Of a DNA stretch of 64,000 nucleotides, positions 10,196 to 22,047 are shown piece by piece. Below the pieces are notes generated by a model. The model searched no databases. It saw nothing but the letters and a program-made list of their open reading frames with translations, and had not been told where the DNA came from. The position numbers were made by a program, and so were the translations under genes. The stretch is from Flavobacteriales bacterium (lineage in GTDB: Bacteria > Bacteroidota > Bacteroidia > Flavobacteriales_D > Parvicellaceae). The DNA lies in assembly GCA_025210295.1 (NCBI GenBank), contig JAOASC010000041.1:1-64000 (forward strand). Reading direction: 5' to 3'. The first letter of the stretch is position 1; every line of letters starts with the position of its first letter.

Positions 10196-11526
10196 TAATT
10201 TATTTTAAATGTTAAATGTGTTACCATTGCATGGCGTTCGAATGATAGCAACCAGAAATGAAGTAGTTCTGGATCACTTTCATCGAAGTGTAACAGTGGT
10301 CCATCTACACCAAAAAAGTGACTATCTAGCCATTTTCCTTCCTTATTAACTATAACTGCATAATAAGGGTTGTTTTTGGTTGAATGTTTTTGAGCATACT
10401 CAGCTTTTTCATAGAAGCCATGATTTCCTATTCCCATAGGCATTTTAAATCCTTTGTTATAATCTTGCGTTGCTAATTGGGGAATTGCTGCTTTTTGAAC
10501 TCCTCCTATAACTACTCTGGTTATTTGAGTGGTATCTGTTCCTCTTGAAAAACTGATCTCAAATTCTAAACATTGATCCTGAGTTTTATTATTTGAAGTA
10601 ACCGCTCTTACCACAACCTTTTTGGGAAATCTTAATTTACTTAATGTTGTTGACCGAGGATCGGCTGTTGAATAATATCCTGGATAAAGAAATGTAGAAA
10701 AAGAAGTGGTATCATTTAAAAAATCATTAATTGCTTTCGGGGCTTTTGGATAAACAATATTTTTAAATTTCGATTTTCTAGCTCCTGTCAACGGGTAGAA
10801 TTCATGATTTAAATTTACAAAAGCAACCTCTTTACTAGAATTTATTGTTCTTAAAGCTTTAAAATTGACTTCCTTACTTACTAGATCTTGATAATTGATT
10901 AGATAATCCTTGTATTCATCAAACGTCAACTTTCCTTTATTCACTTCATCAAACAATTCTTCATAAAATGCTCTTGGAAATTCAAACCAACCATGATACA
11001 GTGGTTTTTGTTGTTCCCCCTCTTGAGCATAGGTGATCAGTTCCCATAAATAACTATTCAAACAGTTTCTTGCTAAATCTACTCGGACAGTTTTCTTCCC
11101 CTCTGTTGTATGCTTAGAAATATCAAATTCATCTCCGACAAATTGAACTTGTTGTCTATTCCATTCTGCATTAATGATTCCTATACGTTTTAAATAATCA
11201 TCTACTAAGTAATCTGGAATTGTTGGTATCCACTCTAATAAATTAATATTTTCAATTGTAATGGTATCGCTATGCTTATTCGATGGATAAAAGGTAAGGG
11301 TAAAATTGGTTGTATCTATCCTTTGAACTTTAATTTGGTGATGTTTATATCGTTCCCAATCTGCACAACGAGATTCAATATCATTGTTATCTGGATATTC
11401 TTCATCTGTCATTTCTTTCATTGATGCTTCATATACCAATTCTTGATTATATTCCACAGTTTCTTCTTGACATCCTATCAGCAAGATTGTAATAAATACT
11501 ATAATAAAAACGAATCTATTTTTCAT
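10195..11526 (-). CDS. Lipoprotein of unknown function in the Dlt-like operon
   Basis: 443 residues from ATG 11526, chosen because that ATG forms an ATGA overlap with the stop of the porin gene. The N-terminus is a lipoprotein signal ending LLIGC, with lipidated Cys19 followed by QEE. The rest is soluble and mixed alpha/beta by appearance. The C-terminal part contains GNHGFYEKAEYAQ and a long terminal segment rich in His and Phe. I recognise no family. Being translationally coupled to both the porin and dltC, it probably works with the acylation machine at the periplasm or outer membrane, for example as acceptor-binding or acceptor-delivery protein. That role is only inference. Confidence 0.7.
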   Translation of the reverse strand: MKNRFVFIIVFITILLIGCQEETVEYNQELVYEASMKEMTDEEYPDNNDIESRCADWERYKHHQIKVQRIDTTNFTLTFYPSNKHSDTITIENINLLEWIPTIPDYLVDDYLKRIGIINAEWNRQQVQFVGDEFDISKHTTEGKKTVRVDLARNCLNSYLWELITYAQEGEQQKPLYHGWFEFPRAFYEELFDEVNKGKLTFDEYKDYLINYQDLVSKEVNFKALRTINSSKEVAFVNLNHEFYPLTGARKSKFKNIVYPKAPKAINDFLNDTTSFSTFLYPGYYSTADPRSTTLSKLRFPKKVVVRAVTSNNKTQDQCLEFEISFSRGTDTTQITRVVIGGVQKAAIPQLATQDYNKGFKMPMGIGNHGFYEKAEYAQKHSTKNNPYYAVIVNKEGKWLDSHFFGVDGPLLHFDESDPELLHFWLLSFERHAMVTHLTFKIN

Positions 11527-13307
11527 TTTAAAAAGTTCCAATTAATTCCAATTTTATAGGCCCTATCTTCTAATGGATAATGCATTGCTCCAAAGTAATT
11601 ACTTTCACTAGTTATTCCTGAATTGAGGTGTGTTAATGCAAAAAATATTCTTACATTTTTAATTCTTGTATTCACAAAAAAATCTACAAACGGATAATTT
11701 CCAACGGTATTGTTATTGGCTAAGTAAAATGCTCCTAATGAAGGAGAATAAGACATCAGCTGTACATTGCCATAGTAAGTTAGCTTTGCTCCAGCAAAAA
11801 CAGCTAAAGATTTCTTAAATGCTTTAAATGCATAACCAGCTTTTAAACTTGTAAAATACTTTGGTAATCGATAGACAATAGCCCCCCCTGTGTGTTGATA
11901 GACCAATCTTGGGGTAAGTTTCCAGTTTTTTAATTGAAACTCTTTTTCGATTTCTCCTTTAATAACTTGTGTGTAATCTAAAGTTTGAACTGCTTCTTCT
12001 TTATAATTTAAATAAATTGGATTTTTAATGTCGGTGTATTCGACTTTCGCATTCAAAGCGATTTTTTTATGATTCCCACCAATTAAAAAATGATAATTTT
12101 CAACTGGTATTAATGTCTGTTGCCAAGAATTGTGATTTCCACTATATCGTTGTAAGTCTATTGATGGGGCTTGTTTGTTAATGGCTGTTTCTATATTCCA
12201 CTCCATTTGATTTATTGTATACTTAAGATTAGTATTCCAAGAATAATTGCCTTCTCGATAACCTAGCCAATAATAATTCAATTGGGTTTGAAAATCAGTA
12301 CGAAGTGTTTTGATACTGGTATTTACTCCTAATGCCATATCGTTGTAGTATTGATGTTCATTAGCATGTCGATAATCCAAATATTCGTATTTTACATACG
12401 GTAATAAATTATAAGACCAATTCTCTTTCTGAACTTTAAACTGATAGCTCAACTCTTGTGTAATTTGGTTTGTTTTAATGGAATCATTGGTCAATAAACT
12501 ATCCATATAAATGGCAGGATAAAATTCACTATCGGGGTTAGCATCAGTATAAAATCTTTTTGCATTAACAAAACCTGTATGGGACAATAGTTTATGGCTA
12601 CTCCCTATCCCTAAGGAATCTTTTTTATTAATAAGCTCTAGCTCTTGATTTAGCGTTAGTAAATTTCCTATTCTTTGTTCATACGCGGAATCTAAATTAA
12701 CAGTAATCGTTTTTCGATTAAGGCTTAAATCCGATTTGATGATAAAAGAGCTATCATTAGCTATTCCTCCATTTTGCTCTGTTGTGTTTTGAATACGTTG
12801 AGCAAAAAAAGATAGTTTATAACGGTTTTGGGGAGTAGTATAATTAAGAGAAGCTAAAATATTATTATTATTGACCTTTTGCCTTTCGTAGCTACCGCCA
12901 GCATTTATTTTATCGTATTCTAAAGAAAAATTTCCTTTCTTGGAAAAATTCTGAGTATGTAATATATTAAAATATTGTTCGGTTCTGGCTCCTAATACAT
13001 AGGTCGCCGAAGTAAATGGATGATACACATTATATTCTTTGTTTGCTACTTCAAACCCACCAATAAATCGACTTACTAAAAATTTACGCTCTTCTTGCTG
13101 ATTAAAAACTAATGGATAATTATCTAAACCATTATTCCCCAACCATAGATAGGCATTGTCTTTTCTATATTCATGAAAAGACTCAAGACTTGATGTATCT
13201 AGTTGGGTAATCTTATCATTTTGAATATAATAAAAAAGAGGCTTTTCTTCTTGCGAATAAATTAATTGCAAAAAGAAAAAACCTCCTATATATAATAAAA
13301 ACTTCAA
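11523..13307 (-). CDS. Porin_10-type outer-membrane beta-barrel protein
   Basis: About 600 residues. After a signal peptide ending near LQLIYSQ comes a segment with WLGNNGLDNYPLVF that resembles the Bacteroidota putative porin family (Porin_10). The remainder shows alternating aromatic/polar strands and a C-terminus ending in an aromatic-rich strand (GINWNFLK), as expected of a barrel. The start is uncertain: the frame is open to a TTG at 13340, but TTG 13307, just after the DUF3467 stop, gives a cleaner signal peptide. It overlaps the lipoprotein gene by 4 nt. It would sit in the outer membrane; any transport or acceptor role in the acylation pathway is unknown. Confidence 0.75.
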   Translation of the reverse strand: MKFLLYIGGFFFLQLIYSQEEKPLFYYIQNDKITQLDTSSLESFHEYRKDNAYLWLGNNGLDNYPLVFNQQEERKFLVSRFIGGFEVANKEYNVYHPFTSATYVLGARTEQYFNILHTQNFSKKGNFSLEYDKINAGGSYERQKVNNNNILASLNYTTPQNRYKLSFFAQRIQNTTEQNGGIANDSSFIIKSDLSLNRKTITVNLDSAYEQRIGNLLTLNQELELINKKDSLGIGSSHKLLSHTGFVNAKRFYTDANPDSEFYPAIYMDSLLTNDSIKTNQITQELSYQFKVQKENWSYNLLPYVKYEYLDYRHANEHQYYNDMALGVNTSIKTLRTDFQTQLNYYWLGYREGNYSWNTNLKYTINQMEWNIETAINKQAPSIDLQRYSGNHNSWQQTLIPVENYHFLIGGNHKKIALNAKVEYTDIKNPIYLNYKEEAVQTLDYTQVIKGEIEKEFQLKNWKLTPRLVYQHTGGAIVYRLPKYFTSLKAGYAFKAFKKSLAVFAGAKLTYYGNVQLMSYSPSLGAFYLANNNTVGNYPFVDFFVNTRIKNVRIFFALTHLNSGITSESNYFGAMHYPLEDRAYKIGINWNFLK

Positions 13308-13314
13308 CTTGAAA

Positions 13315-13629
13315 TTAAGCTTCTGTAGTTGGCGCACCAAAATTTAACGGGAATCCTTGTTGAGCACTATCTTCATTGATCACACCTTGAACACTTTCGT
13401 ATTTGGCTATGTTATCAGCTAATGCTCTCATTAATTTTTTTGCATGTTCAGGTGTCATTACCACTCTTGATTTTACTTTAGCTTTAGGCACACCAGGCAT
13501 AATTCTTATAAAATCCAAAACAAACTCAGAAGAAGAATGCGTTATGATCGCTAAATTAGAATAGGTTCCTTCAGCTATTTCTTCATTTAATTCGATATTA
13601 ATTTGATTGGGGTTTTGTTCTTGACTCAT
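13315..13629 (-). CDS. DUF3467 family protein
   Basis: A 104-residue cytosolic protein matching the small DUF3467 family: the central block YSNLAIITHSSSEFVLDF and a downstream VVMTPEHAKKLMRAL segment are typical. Function is unknown. It is the first gene after the rpoC terminator and its 3' end abuts the porin gene, so it probably heads the Dlt-like operon. A possible -7 box TATTTTTG lies in the terminator T tract just upstream, without a clear -33 partner. Confidence 0.82.
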   Translation of the reverse strand: MSQEQNPNQINIELNEEIAEGTYSNLAIITHSSSEFVLDFIRIMPGVPKAKVKSRVVMTPEHAKKLMRALADNIAKYESVQGVINEDSAQQGFPLNFGAPTTEA

Positions 13630-13660
13630 AGTTGTTTTCTTTTAGTTATTTCTAACAAAA

Positions 13661-13690
13661 ATAAAAAAAGCCTTCCAAATGGAAGGCTTT
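13661..13690 (-). terminator. Rho-independent terminator after rpoC
   Basis: Stem AAAGCCTTCC / GGAAGGCTTT (13667-13676 with 13681-13690), 4-nt loop. On the minus strand it is followed by a T-rich tract. It lies 24 bp after the rpoC stop and separates the rpoBC operon from the DUF3467-Dlt operon. Confidence 0.9.
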
Positions 13691-13713
13691 TATTGAAATA
13701 TTTATGGTATTAC

Positions 13714-16700
13714 TTATTCAGAAACTTCTTGTTCTAATACTGTAGGTTCCATCTCTTCTTTTGGACCAACAGTAATTGTTTGGAAGTCTTCAAGTCCTGT
13801 ACCTGCAGGAATTTTATGCCCTACAATTACATTTTCTTTCAATCCTAGTAAGTAATCTACTTTTCCGTTAACAGCAGCTTGATTCAATACTTTAGTTGTT
13901 TCCTGGAATGACGCAGCAGAAATAAAACTATCAGTCTGTAATGAAGCTTTAGTAATTCCTTGTAATAATGGAATTGCAGTAGCTGGAACAGCATCTCTAG
14001 CAGTTACTTTCTTTTTGTCATTACGAGTCAACATTGAATTCTCATCTCTTAACTTACGAGCTGTAACAATTTGTCCAGCCATTAGGTTTTGAGAATCTCC
14101 TGCATCTTCAACAACTTTTTTACCCCAAAGCTTATTATTCTCTTGCATAAACTCCCATTTATTTACAGAAGCTTTTTCTAAGAATATTGTATCTCCAGCA
14201 TCAGCGATTTCAACTTTACGCATCATTTGACGTACAATTACCTCAAAGTGCTTATCGTTAATTTTCACCCCTTGTAGACGATATACTTCTTGTATTTCAT
14301 TTACAATGTACTCTTGTACAGCTGTAGGTCCTTTAATACTTAGGATATCTTGTGGAGTTGTCGCTCCTTCAGATAAGTTTTGACCAGCTCTTACGAAATC
14401 ATTCTCCTGTACTAAAATGTGGCGAGATAATGGAATTAAGTATTTCGTTACTTCACCTGTTTTAGCTTCAACAATAACTTCTCTGTTACCTCTCTTAATT
14501 TTTCCATAAGAAACCACACCATCAATTTTAGCTACAACAGCTGGATTAGATGGATTACGTGCCTCAAACATTTCGGTTACACGAGGTAAACCACCTGTAA
14601 TATCCCCTGTTTTTCCTGATTTACGAGGAATTTTAACTAAGATATCACCTCCAGTAATTGCATCGCCCTCTTTTACAATAACGTGAGCATCTACTGGTAA
14701 GTTAAATGCTTTAAGTGTTTCTCCTTTCTTGTTTACAACTAAGATCGTTGGAACTGTTTTCTTGCTTCTGTTTTCTTTAATTACGATTTCAGAGAATCCA
14801 GTTTGCTCATCAACTTCTTCACGGTAAGTTTCACCAGCAATTAAGTTTTCAAACTCAATTTTACCTTCAACATCCGAAATAATTACGGCATTATATGGAT
14901 CCCAAGTACAGATTACATCTCCTTTCTTAACGGTACGTTTACCACCTACTAATAAGTGTGCACCATAAGGAATGTTGTTTGTTGCTAATACTTGACCTGT
15001 TTCTTTATCTAAGATTCTCATCTCAGCAGCACGCCCAATAACAACTTCAACATCGTTTCCTTCTTCATCTGTTTTAGAAATTGTTCTTAATTCATCAATT
15101 TCTAATTTACCTGTGAATTTAGCTTTAATGCTAGATTCATCTGCAATGTTAGATGCTGTACCCCCAACGTGGAATGTACGAAGTGTTAACTGTGTTCCTG
15201 GCTCACCAATTGATTGTGCAGCAATTACACCAACTGAGTCTCCTTTTACAGCTAAGTGACCTGTTGCTAAGTTACGACCGTAACATTTAGCACAAACTCC
15301 TCTTTGCTTCTCACAAGTCAATACAGAACGGATTTCTACTTCTTCTATATCAGCTGCTTCAATAGCTCTTGCTTGATCTTCTCTAATTTCAACACCTTCA
15401 GAGACGATAATTTCTCCTGTTTCAGGATGTTCAATATCATTTAGAGCAACTCTTCCTAGAATTCTATCATATAATGATTCAACAATATCTTCATTTTTCT
15501 TCAATGCTGATACTGTTAATCCTCTCAATGTTCCACAATCATCATCGTTTACAACAACATCTTGTGCCACATCTACTAACCTTCTTGTTAAGTAACCTGC
15601 ATCGGCAGTTTTTAAGGCTGTATCGGCAAGACCTTTACGGGCACCGTGAGTAGAAATAAAGTACTCCAAAATTGATAGTCCCTCTTTAAAGTTAGAAAGA
15701 ATTGGATTCTCAATAATATCTTGACCTCCATTTGTTCCTGACTTCTGTGGCTTGGCCATCAATCCCCTCATTCCTGACAGCTGACGAATCTGCTCTTTAG
15801 AACCCCTTGCTCCTGAATCCATCATCATATAAACTGAGTTGAATCCTTGCTGATCGTTCTTTAAGTTTTCCATCAAGATATGTGTCAATCTAGAGTTGGT
15901 ATGTGTCCAGATATCAATGATTTGGTTATAACGCTCGTTGTTAGTGATCAATCCCATGTTATAGTTCATTTTCACTTCATCAACTTGTGCTTCAGCTTTC
16001 GCTACCATTTCATCTTTTTCATCAGGTATAACGACATCTCCAAGGTTGAATGACAACCCTCCTTTAAATGCCATGTAATATCCTAAATCTTTGATCTCAT
16101 CCAAGAAGTTTGCTGCTGTTGGTACATCAGTTACTTTTAAAATTTCACTAATAATATCTCTTAATGCTTTCTTTGTTAAGACTTCATTAATATAACCAGC
16201 TTCATCAGGTACTAACTCATTGAATAAAACTCTACCTGTAGTTGTTTCAATCAATTTTGTTACTTTTTCACCCTCTTCAATATCGTTTGTTCTTACTTTG
16301 ATTTGAGCATGTAAATCTAATACACCTTCGTTGTATGCAATTTTAACCTCTTCTGGTGAGTAGAATGATTTACCTTCTCCTTTAATAGGAACTTCTTTAG
16401 TTGATTTTCTTGCTTTAGTAATGTAGTATAATCCCAATACCATATCCTGAGATGGTACAGTAATAGGAGCTCCATTGGCTGGGTTCAAGATATTATGAGA
16501 CGCCAACATTAACATTTGAGCTTCTAAAACAGCAGCATTTCCTAATGGTAAGTGAACAGCCATCTGATCCCCATCAAAATCGGCGTTAAATGCCGTACAC
16601 ACTAATGGGTGTAATTGGATCGCTTTTCCTTCAATTAACTTAGGTTGGAATGCCTGAATACCTAATCTATGTAGTGTAGGGGCACGGTTCAATAATACTG

Positions 16701-18009
16701 GGTGACCTTTAATTACATTTTCTAAGATATCCCATACTACTGGATCTTTCTTATCTACAATTTTCTTTGCTGATTTAACTGTTTTTACAATCCCTCTTTC
16801 AATCATCTTACGAATAATGAAAGGCTTGTAAAGTTCGGCAGCCATATCTTTTGGTAAACCACACTCATGCAGTTTTAACGTTGGCCCAACAACAATTACA
16901 GAACGTGCTGAATAATCAACCCTCTTACCTAATAAGTTTTGACGGAAACGCCCTTGTTTACCTTTTAAACTATCAGATAATGATTTTAACGGTCTATTTT
17001 TGTCTGTTTTAACAGCACTTGATTTTCTTGAGTTATCAAATAAAGAATCAACAGACTCCTGTAACATACGTTTTTCGTTACGTAAAATTACTTCCGGAGC
17101 TTTAATTTCTATTAATCGCTTTAAACGGTTATTTCTGATGATAACTCTTCTGTATAAGTCATTTAAATCAGATGTAGCAAATCTTCCTCCATCTAATGGA
17201 ACCAATGGTCTTAAATCTGGTGGAATTACAGGTACTGTTTTAACAACCATCCATTCTGGGCGGTTTTCAATACGCGTATTTGCATCTTTAAATGCTTCAA
17301 TAACTTGAAGACGTTTTAATGCTTCATTTTTACGTTGCTGAGAAGTTTCGTTATTTGCTTTATGACGTAATTCGTAAGATAATTTATCTAACTCTAAACG
17401 TTGTAACAAATCGTGTAACGCTTCTGCCCCCATCTTAGCGATGAATTTATTTGGGTCAGTATCTTCCAACATTCTGTTTTCTTTTGGTAAAGCATCGATA
17501 ATGTCTAAATACTCTTCCTCAGTTAAGAAATCTAAATATTGTAAAGGCTCTCCTTCTGCGTTATTAACACCAGCAGCATTTATTACAACATATCTTTCGT
17601 AATAAATAATTTGATCTAATTTCTTCGTTGGTAATCCTAATAAGTACCCTATTTTATTTGGTAACGAACGGAAATACCAGATATGAGCAACAGGAACAAC
17701 TAATGAAATATGTCCCATACGTTCTCTACGAACTTTTTTCTCTGTTACTTCAACACCACATCTATCACAAACGATACCTTTGTAACGAATTCTTTTATAT
17801 TTACCACAGTGGCACTCATAATCCTTAACAGGACCGAAAATTCTTTCACAGAATAAACCGTCACGCTCTGGTTTATATGTTCTATAGTTGATTGTTTCAG
17901 GCTTTAATACTTCTCCAAACGATTTTTCTAAAATCATTTCTGGAGATGCAAGACTGATGGTTATTTTGTTAAATCTACTTGATGGTTTCGATTCTTTTCT
18001 AAAAGCCAT
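13714..18009 (-). CDS. rpoC: DNA-directed RNA polymerase subunit beta'
   Basis: 1431 residues, full length for Bacteroidota beta'. The N-terminal zinc ribbon uses Cys66, Cys68, Cys81 and Cys84. The catalytic magnesium loop NADFDGDQM is at 475-483 (Asp477, 479, 481). The second zinc site is formed by the Cys in DDCGTL and the three in [13 protein letters not shown]. The trigger-loop region ([13 protein letters not shown]) is intact. It lies 95 bp after rpoB, and the gap contains an imperfect hairpin (18068-18095). Terminated by the hairpin at 13661-13690. Confidence 0.99.
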   Translation of the reverse strand: MAFRKESKPSSRFNKITISLASPEMILEKSFGEVLKPETINYRTYKPERDGLFCERIFGPVKDYECHCGKYKRIRYKGIVCDRCGVEVTEKKVRRERMGHISLVVPVAHIWYFRSLPNKIGYLLGLPTKKLDQIIYYERYVVINAAGVNNAEGEPLQYLDFLTEEEYLDIIDALPKENRMLEDTDPNKFIAKMGAEALHDLLQRLELDKLSYELRHKANNETSQQRKNEALKRLQVIEAFKDANTRIENRPEWMVVKTVPVIPPDLRPLVPLDGGRFATSDLNDLYRRVIIRNNRLKRLIEIKAPEVILRNEKRMLQESVDSLFDNSRKSSAVKTDKNRPLKSLSDSLKGKQGRFRQNLLGKRVDYSARSVIVVGPTLKLHECGLPKDMAAELYKPFIIRKMIERGIVKTVKSAKKIVDKKDPVVWDILENVIKGHPVLLNRAPTLHRLGIQAFQPKLIEGKAIQLHPLVCTAFNADFDGDQMAVHLPLGNAAVLEAQMLMLASHNILNPANGAPITVPSQDMVLGLYYITKARKSTKEVPIKGEGKSFYSPEEVKIAYNEGVLDLHAQIKVRTNDIEEGEKVTKLIETTTGRVLFNELVPDEAGYINEVLTKKALRDIISEILKVTDVPTAANFLDEIKDLGYYMAFKGGLSFNLGDVVIPDEKDEMVAKAEAQVDEVKMNYNMGLITNNERYNQIIDIWTHTNSRLTHILMENLKNDQQGFNSVYMMMDSGARGSKEQIRQLSGMRGLMAKPQKSGTNGGQDIIENPILSNFKEGLSILEYFISTHGARKGLADTALKTADAGYLTRRLVDVAQDVVVNDDDCGTLRGLTVSALKKNEDIVESLYDRILGRVALNDIEHPETGEIIVSEGVEIREDQARAIEAADIEEVEIRSVLTCEKQRGVCAKCYGRNLATGHLAVKGDSVGVIAAQSIGEPGTQLTLRTFHVGGTASNIADESSIKAKFTGKLEIDELRTISKTDEEGNDVEVVIGRAAEMRILDKETGQVLATNNIPYGAHLLVGGKRTVKKGDVICTWDPYNAVIISDVEGKIEFENLIAGETYREEVDEQTGFSEIVIKENRSKKTVPTILVVNKKGETLKAFNLPVDAHVIVKEGDAITGGDILVKIPRKSGKTGDITGGLPRVTEMFEARNPSNPAVVAKIDGVVSYGKIKRGNREVIVEAKTGEVTKYLIPLSRHILVQENDFVRAGQNLSEGATTPQDILSIKGPTAVQEYIVNEIQEVYRLQGVKINDKHFEVIVRQMMRKVEIADAGDTIFLEKASVNKWEFMQENNKLWGKKVVEDAGDSQNLMAGQIVTARKLRDENSMLTRNDKKKVTARDAVPATAIPLLQGITKASLQTDSFISAASFQETTKVLNQAAVNGKVDYLLGLKENVIVGHKIPAGTGLEDFQTITVGPKEEMEPTVLEQEVSE

Positions 18010-18104
18010 ATATTATAGTATTTTGTTGTAAAACAACTATTTTCTAATATTATTCAAAATTCAAATCAACCTAGAAGACTAATGTCTCCTAGGTTTTCAT
18101 TAAA

Positions 18105-21100
18105 TTAATCTAATGTGATGTTAAGACCTAAACCGCTTAACTCGTTCAACAATACATTGAAAGACTCTGGAATTCCAGGAGTAGGTAAGTTTTTACCTTT
18201 TACAATTGCTTCATAAGCTTTTGCTCTTCCAATAACGTCATCCGACTTAACCGTTAAGATTTCTTGTAGGATATTAGATGCTCCAAATGCTTCTAATGCC
18301 CATACCTCCATCTCACCAAAACGCTGACCACCAAATTGTGCTTTACCACCTAATGGTTGTTGTGTAATTAATGAGTAAGGTCCAATAGAACGAGCATGCA
18401 TTTTATCATCTACCATATGACTTAGTTTAATCATATAGATAATTCCTACTGTAGCAGGTTGATCAAATTTCTCTCCTGTTCCACCATCGTATAAGTAAGT
18501 TTTACCATTTTTAGGTACTCCTGCCTTATCTGTCAATTCATGAATTTCATCCATGCTTGCACCATCGAAAATTGGAGTTGAGAACTTCGTTCCTAACTTT
18601 TCTCCTGCCCAACCTAAAACAGTTTCATAAATCTGTCCTAAGTTCATACGAGAAGGTACCCCTAATGGGTTCAACACGATATCTACAGGCGTTCCATCTT
18701 CTAGGAAAGGCATATCTTCTTCACGAACAATACGAGCTACAATACCCTTATTTCCGTGACGTCCTGCCATTTTATCTCCTACTTTTAGTTTTCTTTTCTT
18801 CGCTAAGTAAACTTTTGCTAATTGGATAATTCCGTTTGGTAACTCATCTCCAACAGAAATTTTAAACTGTCTTCTTTTATGCTTACCTAAAATATCCGTT
18901 GCTTTTAAGTTGAAGTTATGCAATACTCTATCGATTAAAGCATCTATTTCTTCATCTCCAGTCCACCCTTTTGGGTTAATGTGTAAGAAATCAAGGTCTT
19001 TTAAGTTTTTCTCTGTAAACTTAACACCTTTCTTCAATACTTCTTCTTTATAGTTATTGAAAACTCCTTTCGACTTCTTGTCTCCAACAATTTCCATTAA
19101 CTTACCGATAAGTACACCTTTCAATTCATTAACTTCAGCGTTCATCTCTTTTTCGATTTGCTCTAAAAGAGGTTTATCTGCAGCTTTTGATTTTCTATCT
19201 TTTACAGATCTAGCGAATAATTTCTTGTCGATCACCACACCTTTAGTAGATGGAGATACTTTTAATGAAGCATCTTTAACATCTCCTGCTTTATCGCCAA
19301 AGATCGCTCTTAATAACTTCTCTTCTGGTGACGGGTCACTTTCTCCCTTAGGTGTAATTTTACCGATTAGAATATCTCCAGGCTTAACATCTGCTCCAAT
19401 TCTAATAATTCCGTTTTCGTCAAGGTCTTTTGTTGCCTCTTCACTAACGTTTGGAATGTCGGCTGTTAATTCTTCAATACCTCTTTTAGTATCTCTTACT
19501 TCTAGAGAGTACTCGTCGATATGAATTGAAGTAAAGATATCTTCTTTAACTATCTTTTCTGAGATTACAATCGCATCCTCAAAGTTATATCCTTTCCAAG
19601 GCATGAATGCTACTTTAAGGTTTTGACCTAATGCCAATTCTCCTTTTTGAGTTCCATATCCTTCTACTAGTACATCACCTTTCACCAATTTTTGACCTTT
19701 GGTTACAACTGGTTTTTGAGTGATTGATGTACCTTGGTTCGTTTTTCTGTTTTTGATTAGTTTATAAACTTTAACATCATTTTCAAAACGAACTAATTGT
19801 TCTTCATTAGTAAGGTCATACTTAACATGAATTTCGTTGGCATCCACATATACGACCTCTCCTTCTCCTTCTGCGTGGAATAATACTCTAGAATCTCTTG
19901 CGATTAATTCTTCGATACCTGTTCCTACAATTGGAGAGTTTGGTCTTAACAATGGTACTGCTTGACGCTGCATGTTTGATCCCATCAACGCACGGTTGGC
20001 ATCATCATGCTCCAAGAAAGGGATACAAGATGCTGCAATCGAAGCAATCTGATTGGCTCCAACATCAATATAGTTAATATCTTCTGGTAAAGACATCGGG
20101 TAATCTCCTTCGAAACGTGTTTTAACACGCTCAGTTAAGAAATTTCCTTTTTCATCAGTCTTTGCAATCGACTGTGCGATGTTCATGTTATCCTCTTCTT
20201 CTGCAGTTAAATAAACAGGATCTTCTGTAATAACGACTTTACCACTTTCTACTTTACGGTATGGCGTTTCGATAAACCCTAGTTTGTTAACTTTTGCATA
20301 AACTGCAAGTGAAGAGATCAGACCAATATTTGGTCCCTCAGGTGTTTCAATAGTACACAATCTACCGTAGTGTGTATAGTGAACATCCCTTACCTCGAAT
20401 CCAGCTCTTTCTCTAGATAAACCACCTGGTCCAAGAGCTGATAATCTTCTTTTGTGTGTTACCTCTGCTAATGGATTTGTTTGATCCATAAATTGAGATA
20501 GCTGGTTAGTTCCAAAGAACGAGTTAATTACTGCTGATAATGTTTTAGCATTAATCAAATCGATAGGAGTAAAGACTTCGTTATCTCTAACGTTCATTCT
20601 TTCTCTAATTGTTCTAGCCATACGTGCTAGACCAACACCAAATTGATTATGTAATTGTTCTCCAACTGTTCTTACACGTCTATTACTTAAGTGATCAATA
20701 TCATCGACATCAGTCTTAGAGTTTACTAACTCTATTAAATACTTAACGATAGAGATGATATCATCTTTTGTTAAAACTCTTTGATCAAGCGATTCGTTTA
20801 AGTTTAATTTTTTATTAATTCTATAACGACCTACTTCTCCTAAATCATATCGCTGCTCTGAAAAGAATAACTTTTCGATTACCCCTCTTGCTGTTTCTTC
20901 ATCTGGCGGTTCAGCATTACGTAACAATCTATAGATATATTCTACAGCTTCTTTTTCTGAGTTAGAAGTATCTTTTTGTAAGGTATTATAGATGATTGAG
21001 AAATCGGCAGAATTTACATCTTCTTTGTGTAAGATAATTGACTTTACACCTGCTTCTAAGATTTCATCCATGTGTTCTTTTTCAAGAACAGTTTCACGAT

Positions 21101-21917
21101 CTATAATTACTTCATTTCTTTCAATAGAAACAACCTCTCCTGTATCCTCATCAACGAAGTCTTCTACCCAAGTTTTTAATACACGAGCAGCTAACTTTCT
21201 TCCTATTATTTTCTTTAATCCTGTTTTAGTAACTTTTACTTCATCTGCTAAATCAAAGATTTCCAAAATTTCTTTATCACTTTGGTAACCAATAGCACGG
21301 AAAAGTGTCGTAACAGGTAACTTTTTCTTACGGTCAATGTATGCATACATTACACTGTTAATGTCTGTAGCAAATTCAATCCATGAACCTTTAAATGGAA
21401 TTACTCTTGCTGAGTATAACTTCGTTCCATTAGCGTGGTGGCTCTGACCAAAGAATACACCAGGAGATCTGTGTAACTGCGAAACAATAACTCTTTCTGC
21501 TCCGTTTACAACAAATGAACCTTTAGGTGTCATATATGGTATAGTTCCAAGATAAACTTCTTGAACTATAGTTTCAAAATCTTCATGTTCTGGATCTGTA
21601 CAATATAGCTTTAAGACAGCTTTTAAAGGTACAGCATATGTTAATCCTCTTTCTACACATTCATCAACGGTGTAACGTGGAGGATCTACAAAATAGTCTA
21701 GGAATTCCAATACAAACTGATTTCTTGTATCGGTAATTGGAAAGTTTTCTGAAAAAACTTTAAACAAACCTTCGTCTGAACGATTTTCTGGTGTTGTTTC
21801 TAATTGAAAAAACTCTTGGAAAGATTTCAATTGAACATCTAAAAAATCTGGATAATCAATTCGATGCATACTTGATGCAAAGTTGATTCTTTTTGGAATA
21901 TTAGTTTCGGTTGCCAA
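18105..21917 (-). CDS. rpoB: DNA-directed RNA polymerase subunit beta
   Basis: 1270 residues, full length. Canonical blocks are visible: the rifampicin-pocket segment [20 protein letters not shown], the [16 protein letters not shown] segment, and the C-terminal [20 protein letters not shown]. The rifampicin region looks wild type (Asp, His, Arg, Ser all present in the usual places). Transcribed from the rplKAJL side through a strong intergenic hairpin at 21989-22026. Confidence 0.99.
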   Translation of the reverse strand: MATETNIPKRINFASSMHRIDYPDFLDVQLKSFQEFFQLETTPENRSDEGLFKVFSENFPITDTRNQFVLEFLDYFVDPPRYTVDECVERGLTYAVPLKAVLKLYCTDPEHEDFETIVQEVYLGTIPYMTPKGSFVVNGAERVIVSQLHRSPGVFFGQSHHANGTKLYSARVIPFKGSWIEFATDINSVMYAYIDRKKKLPVTTLFRAIGYQSDKEILEIFDLADEVKVTKTGLKKIIGRKLAARVLKTWVEDFVDEDTGEVVSIERNEVIIDRETVLEKEHMDEILEAGVKSIILHKEDVNSADFSIIYNTLQKDTSNSEKEAVEYIYRLLRNAEPPDEETARGVIEKLFFSEQRYDLGEVGRYRINKKLNLNESLDQRVLTKDDIISIVKYLIELVNSKTDVDDIDHLSNRRVRTVGEQLHNQFGVGLARMARTIRERMNVRDNEVFTPIDLINAKTLSAVINSFFGTNQLSQFMDQTNPLAEVTHKRRLSALGPGGLSRERAGFEVRDVHYTHYGRLCTIETPEGPNIGLISSLAVYAKVNKLGFIETPYRKVESGKVVITEDPVYLTAEEEDNMNIAQSIAKTDEKGNFLTERVKTRFEGDYPMSLPEDINYIDVGANQIASIAASCIPFLEHDDANRALMGSNMQRQAVPLLRPNSPIVGTGIEELIARDSRVLFHAEGEGEVVYVDANEIHVKYDLTNEEQLVRFENDVKVYKLIKNRKTNQGTSITQKPVVTKGQKLVKGDVLVEGYGTQKGELALGQNLKVAFMPWKGYNFEDAIVISEKIVKEDIFTSIHIDEYSLEVRDTKRGIEELTADIPNVSEEATKDLDENGIIRIGADVKPGDILIGKITPKGESDPSPEEKLLRAIFGDKAGDVKDASLKVSPSTKGVVIDKKLFARSVKDRKSKAADKPLLEQIEKEMNAEVNELKGVLIGKLMEIVGDKKSKGVFNNYKEEVLKKGVKFTEKNLKDLDFLHINPKGWTGDEEIDALIDRVLHNFNLKATDILGKHKRRQFKISVGDELPNGIIQLAKVYLAKKRKLKVGDKMAGRHGNKGIVARIVREEDMPFLEDGTPVDIVLNPLGVPSRMNLGQIYETVLGWAGEKLGTKFSTPIFDGASMDEIHELTDKAGVPKNGKTYLYDGGTGEKFDQPATVGIIYMIKLSHMVDDKMHARSIGPYSLITQQPLGGKAQFGGQRFGEMEVWALEAFGASNILQEILTVKSDDVIGRAKAYEAIVKGKNLPTPGIPESFNVLLNELSGLGLNITLD

Positions 21918-21988
21918 GGCTTAAATGTTTAAATTAAACAAATTTCGATCGTTTATTTGTGAAATAGTTACCCTATTATACACAAAAG

Positions 21989-22026
21989 GGTTTAGGTACA
22001 TTCCGTCAGACGGAAGTACCTAAACC
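21989..22026 (-). promoter_or_regulatory. Intergenic hairpin between rplL and rpoB (possible attenuator)
   Basis: An 11-bp stem GGTTTAGGTAC / GTACCTAAACC enclosing a second stem TTCCGT / ACGGAA with a 3-nt loop and a single bulged A. On the minus strand it is followed by only four T, making it a weak terminator or an RNase processing site. An attenuator between rplL and rpoB that lowers polymerase relative to ribosomal protein output is well known in Escherichia coli. The equivalent role here is inferred. Confidence 0.65.
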
Positions 22027-22047
22027 TTATAGTAATTGATTATATAA

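Noticed and set aside
18068..18095. Hairpin between rpoB and rpoC as a terminator
   Set aside because: The stem is interrupted and no T tract follows on the minus strand; it may be a processing site at most, and was not listed as a terminator.
19057..19524. 155-codon frame antisense to rpoB, and a similar 102-codon frame antisense to rpoC at 17000-17308
   Set aside because: They mirror highly conserved polymerase codons and show no start context; expected by chance in long genes.
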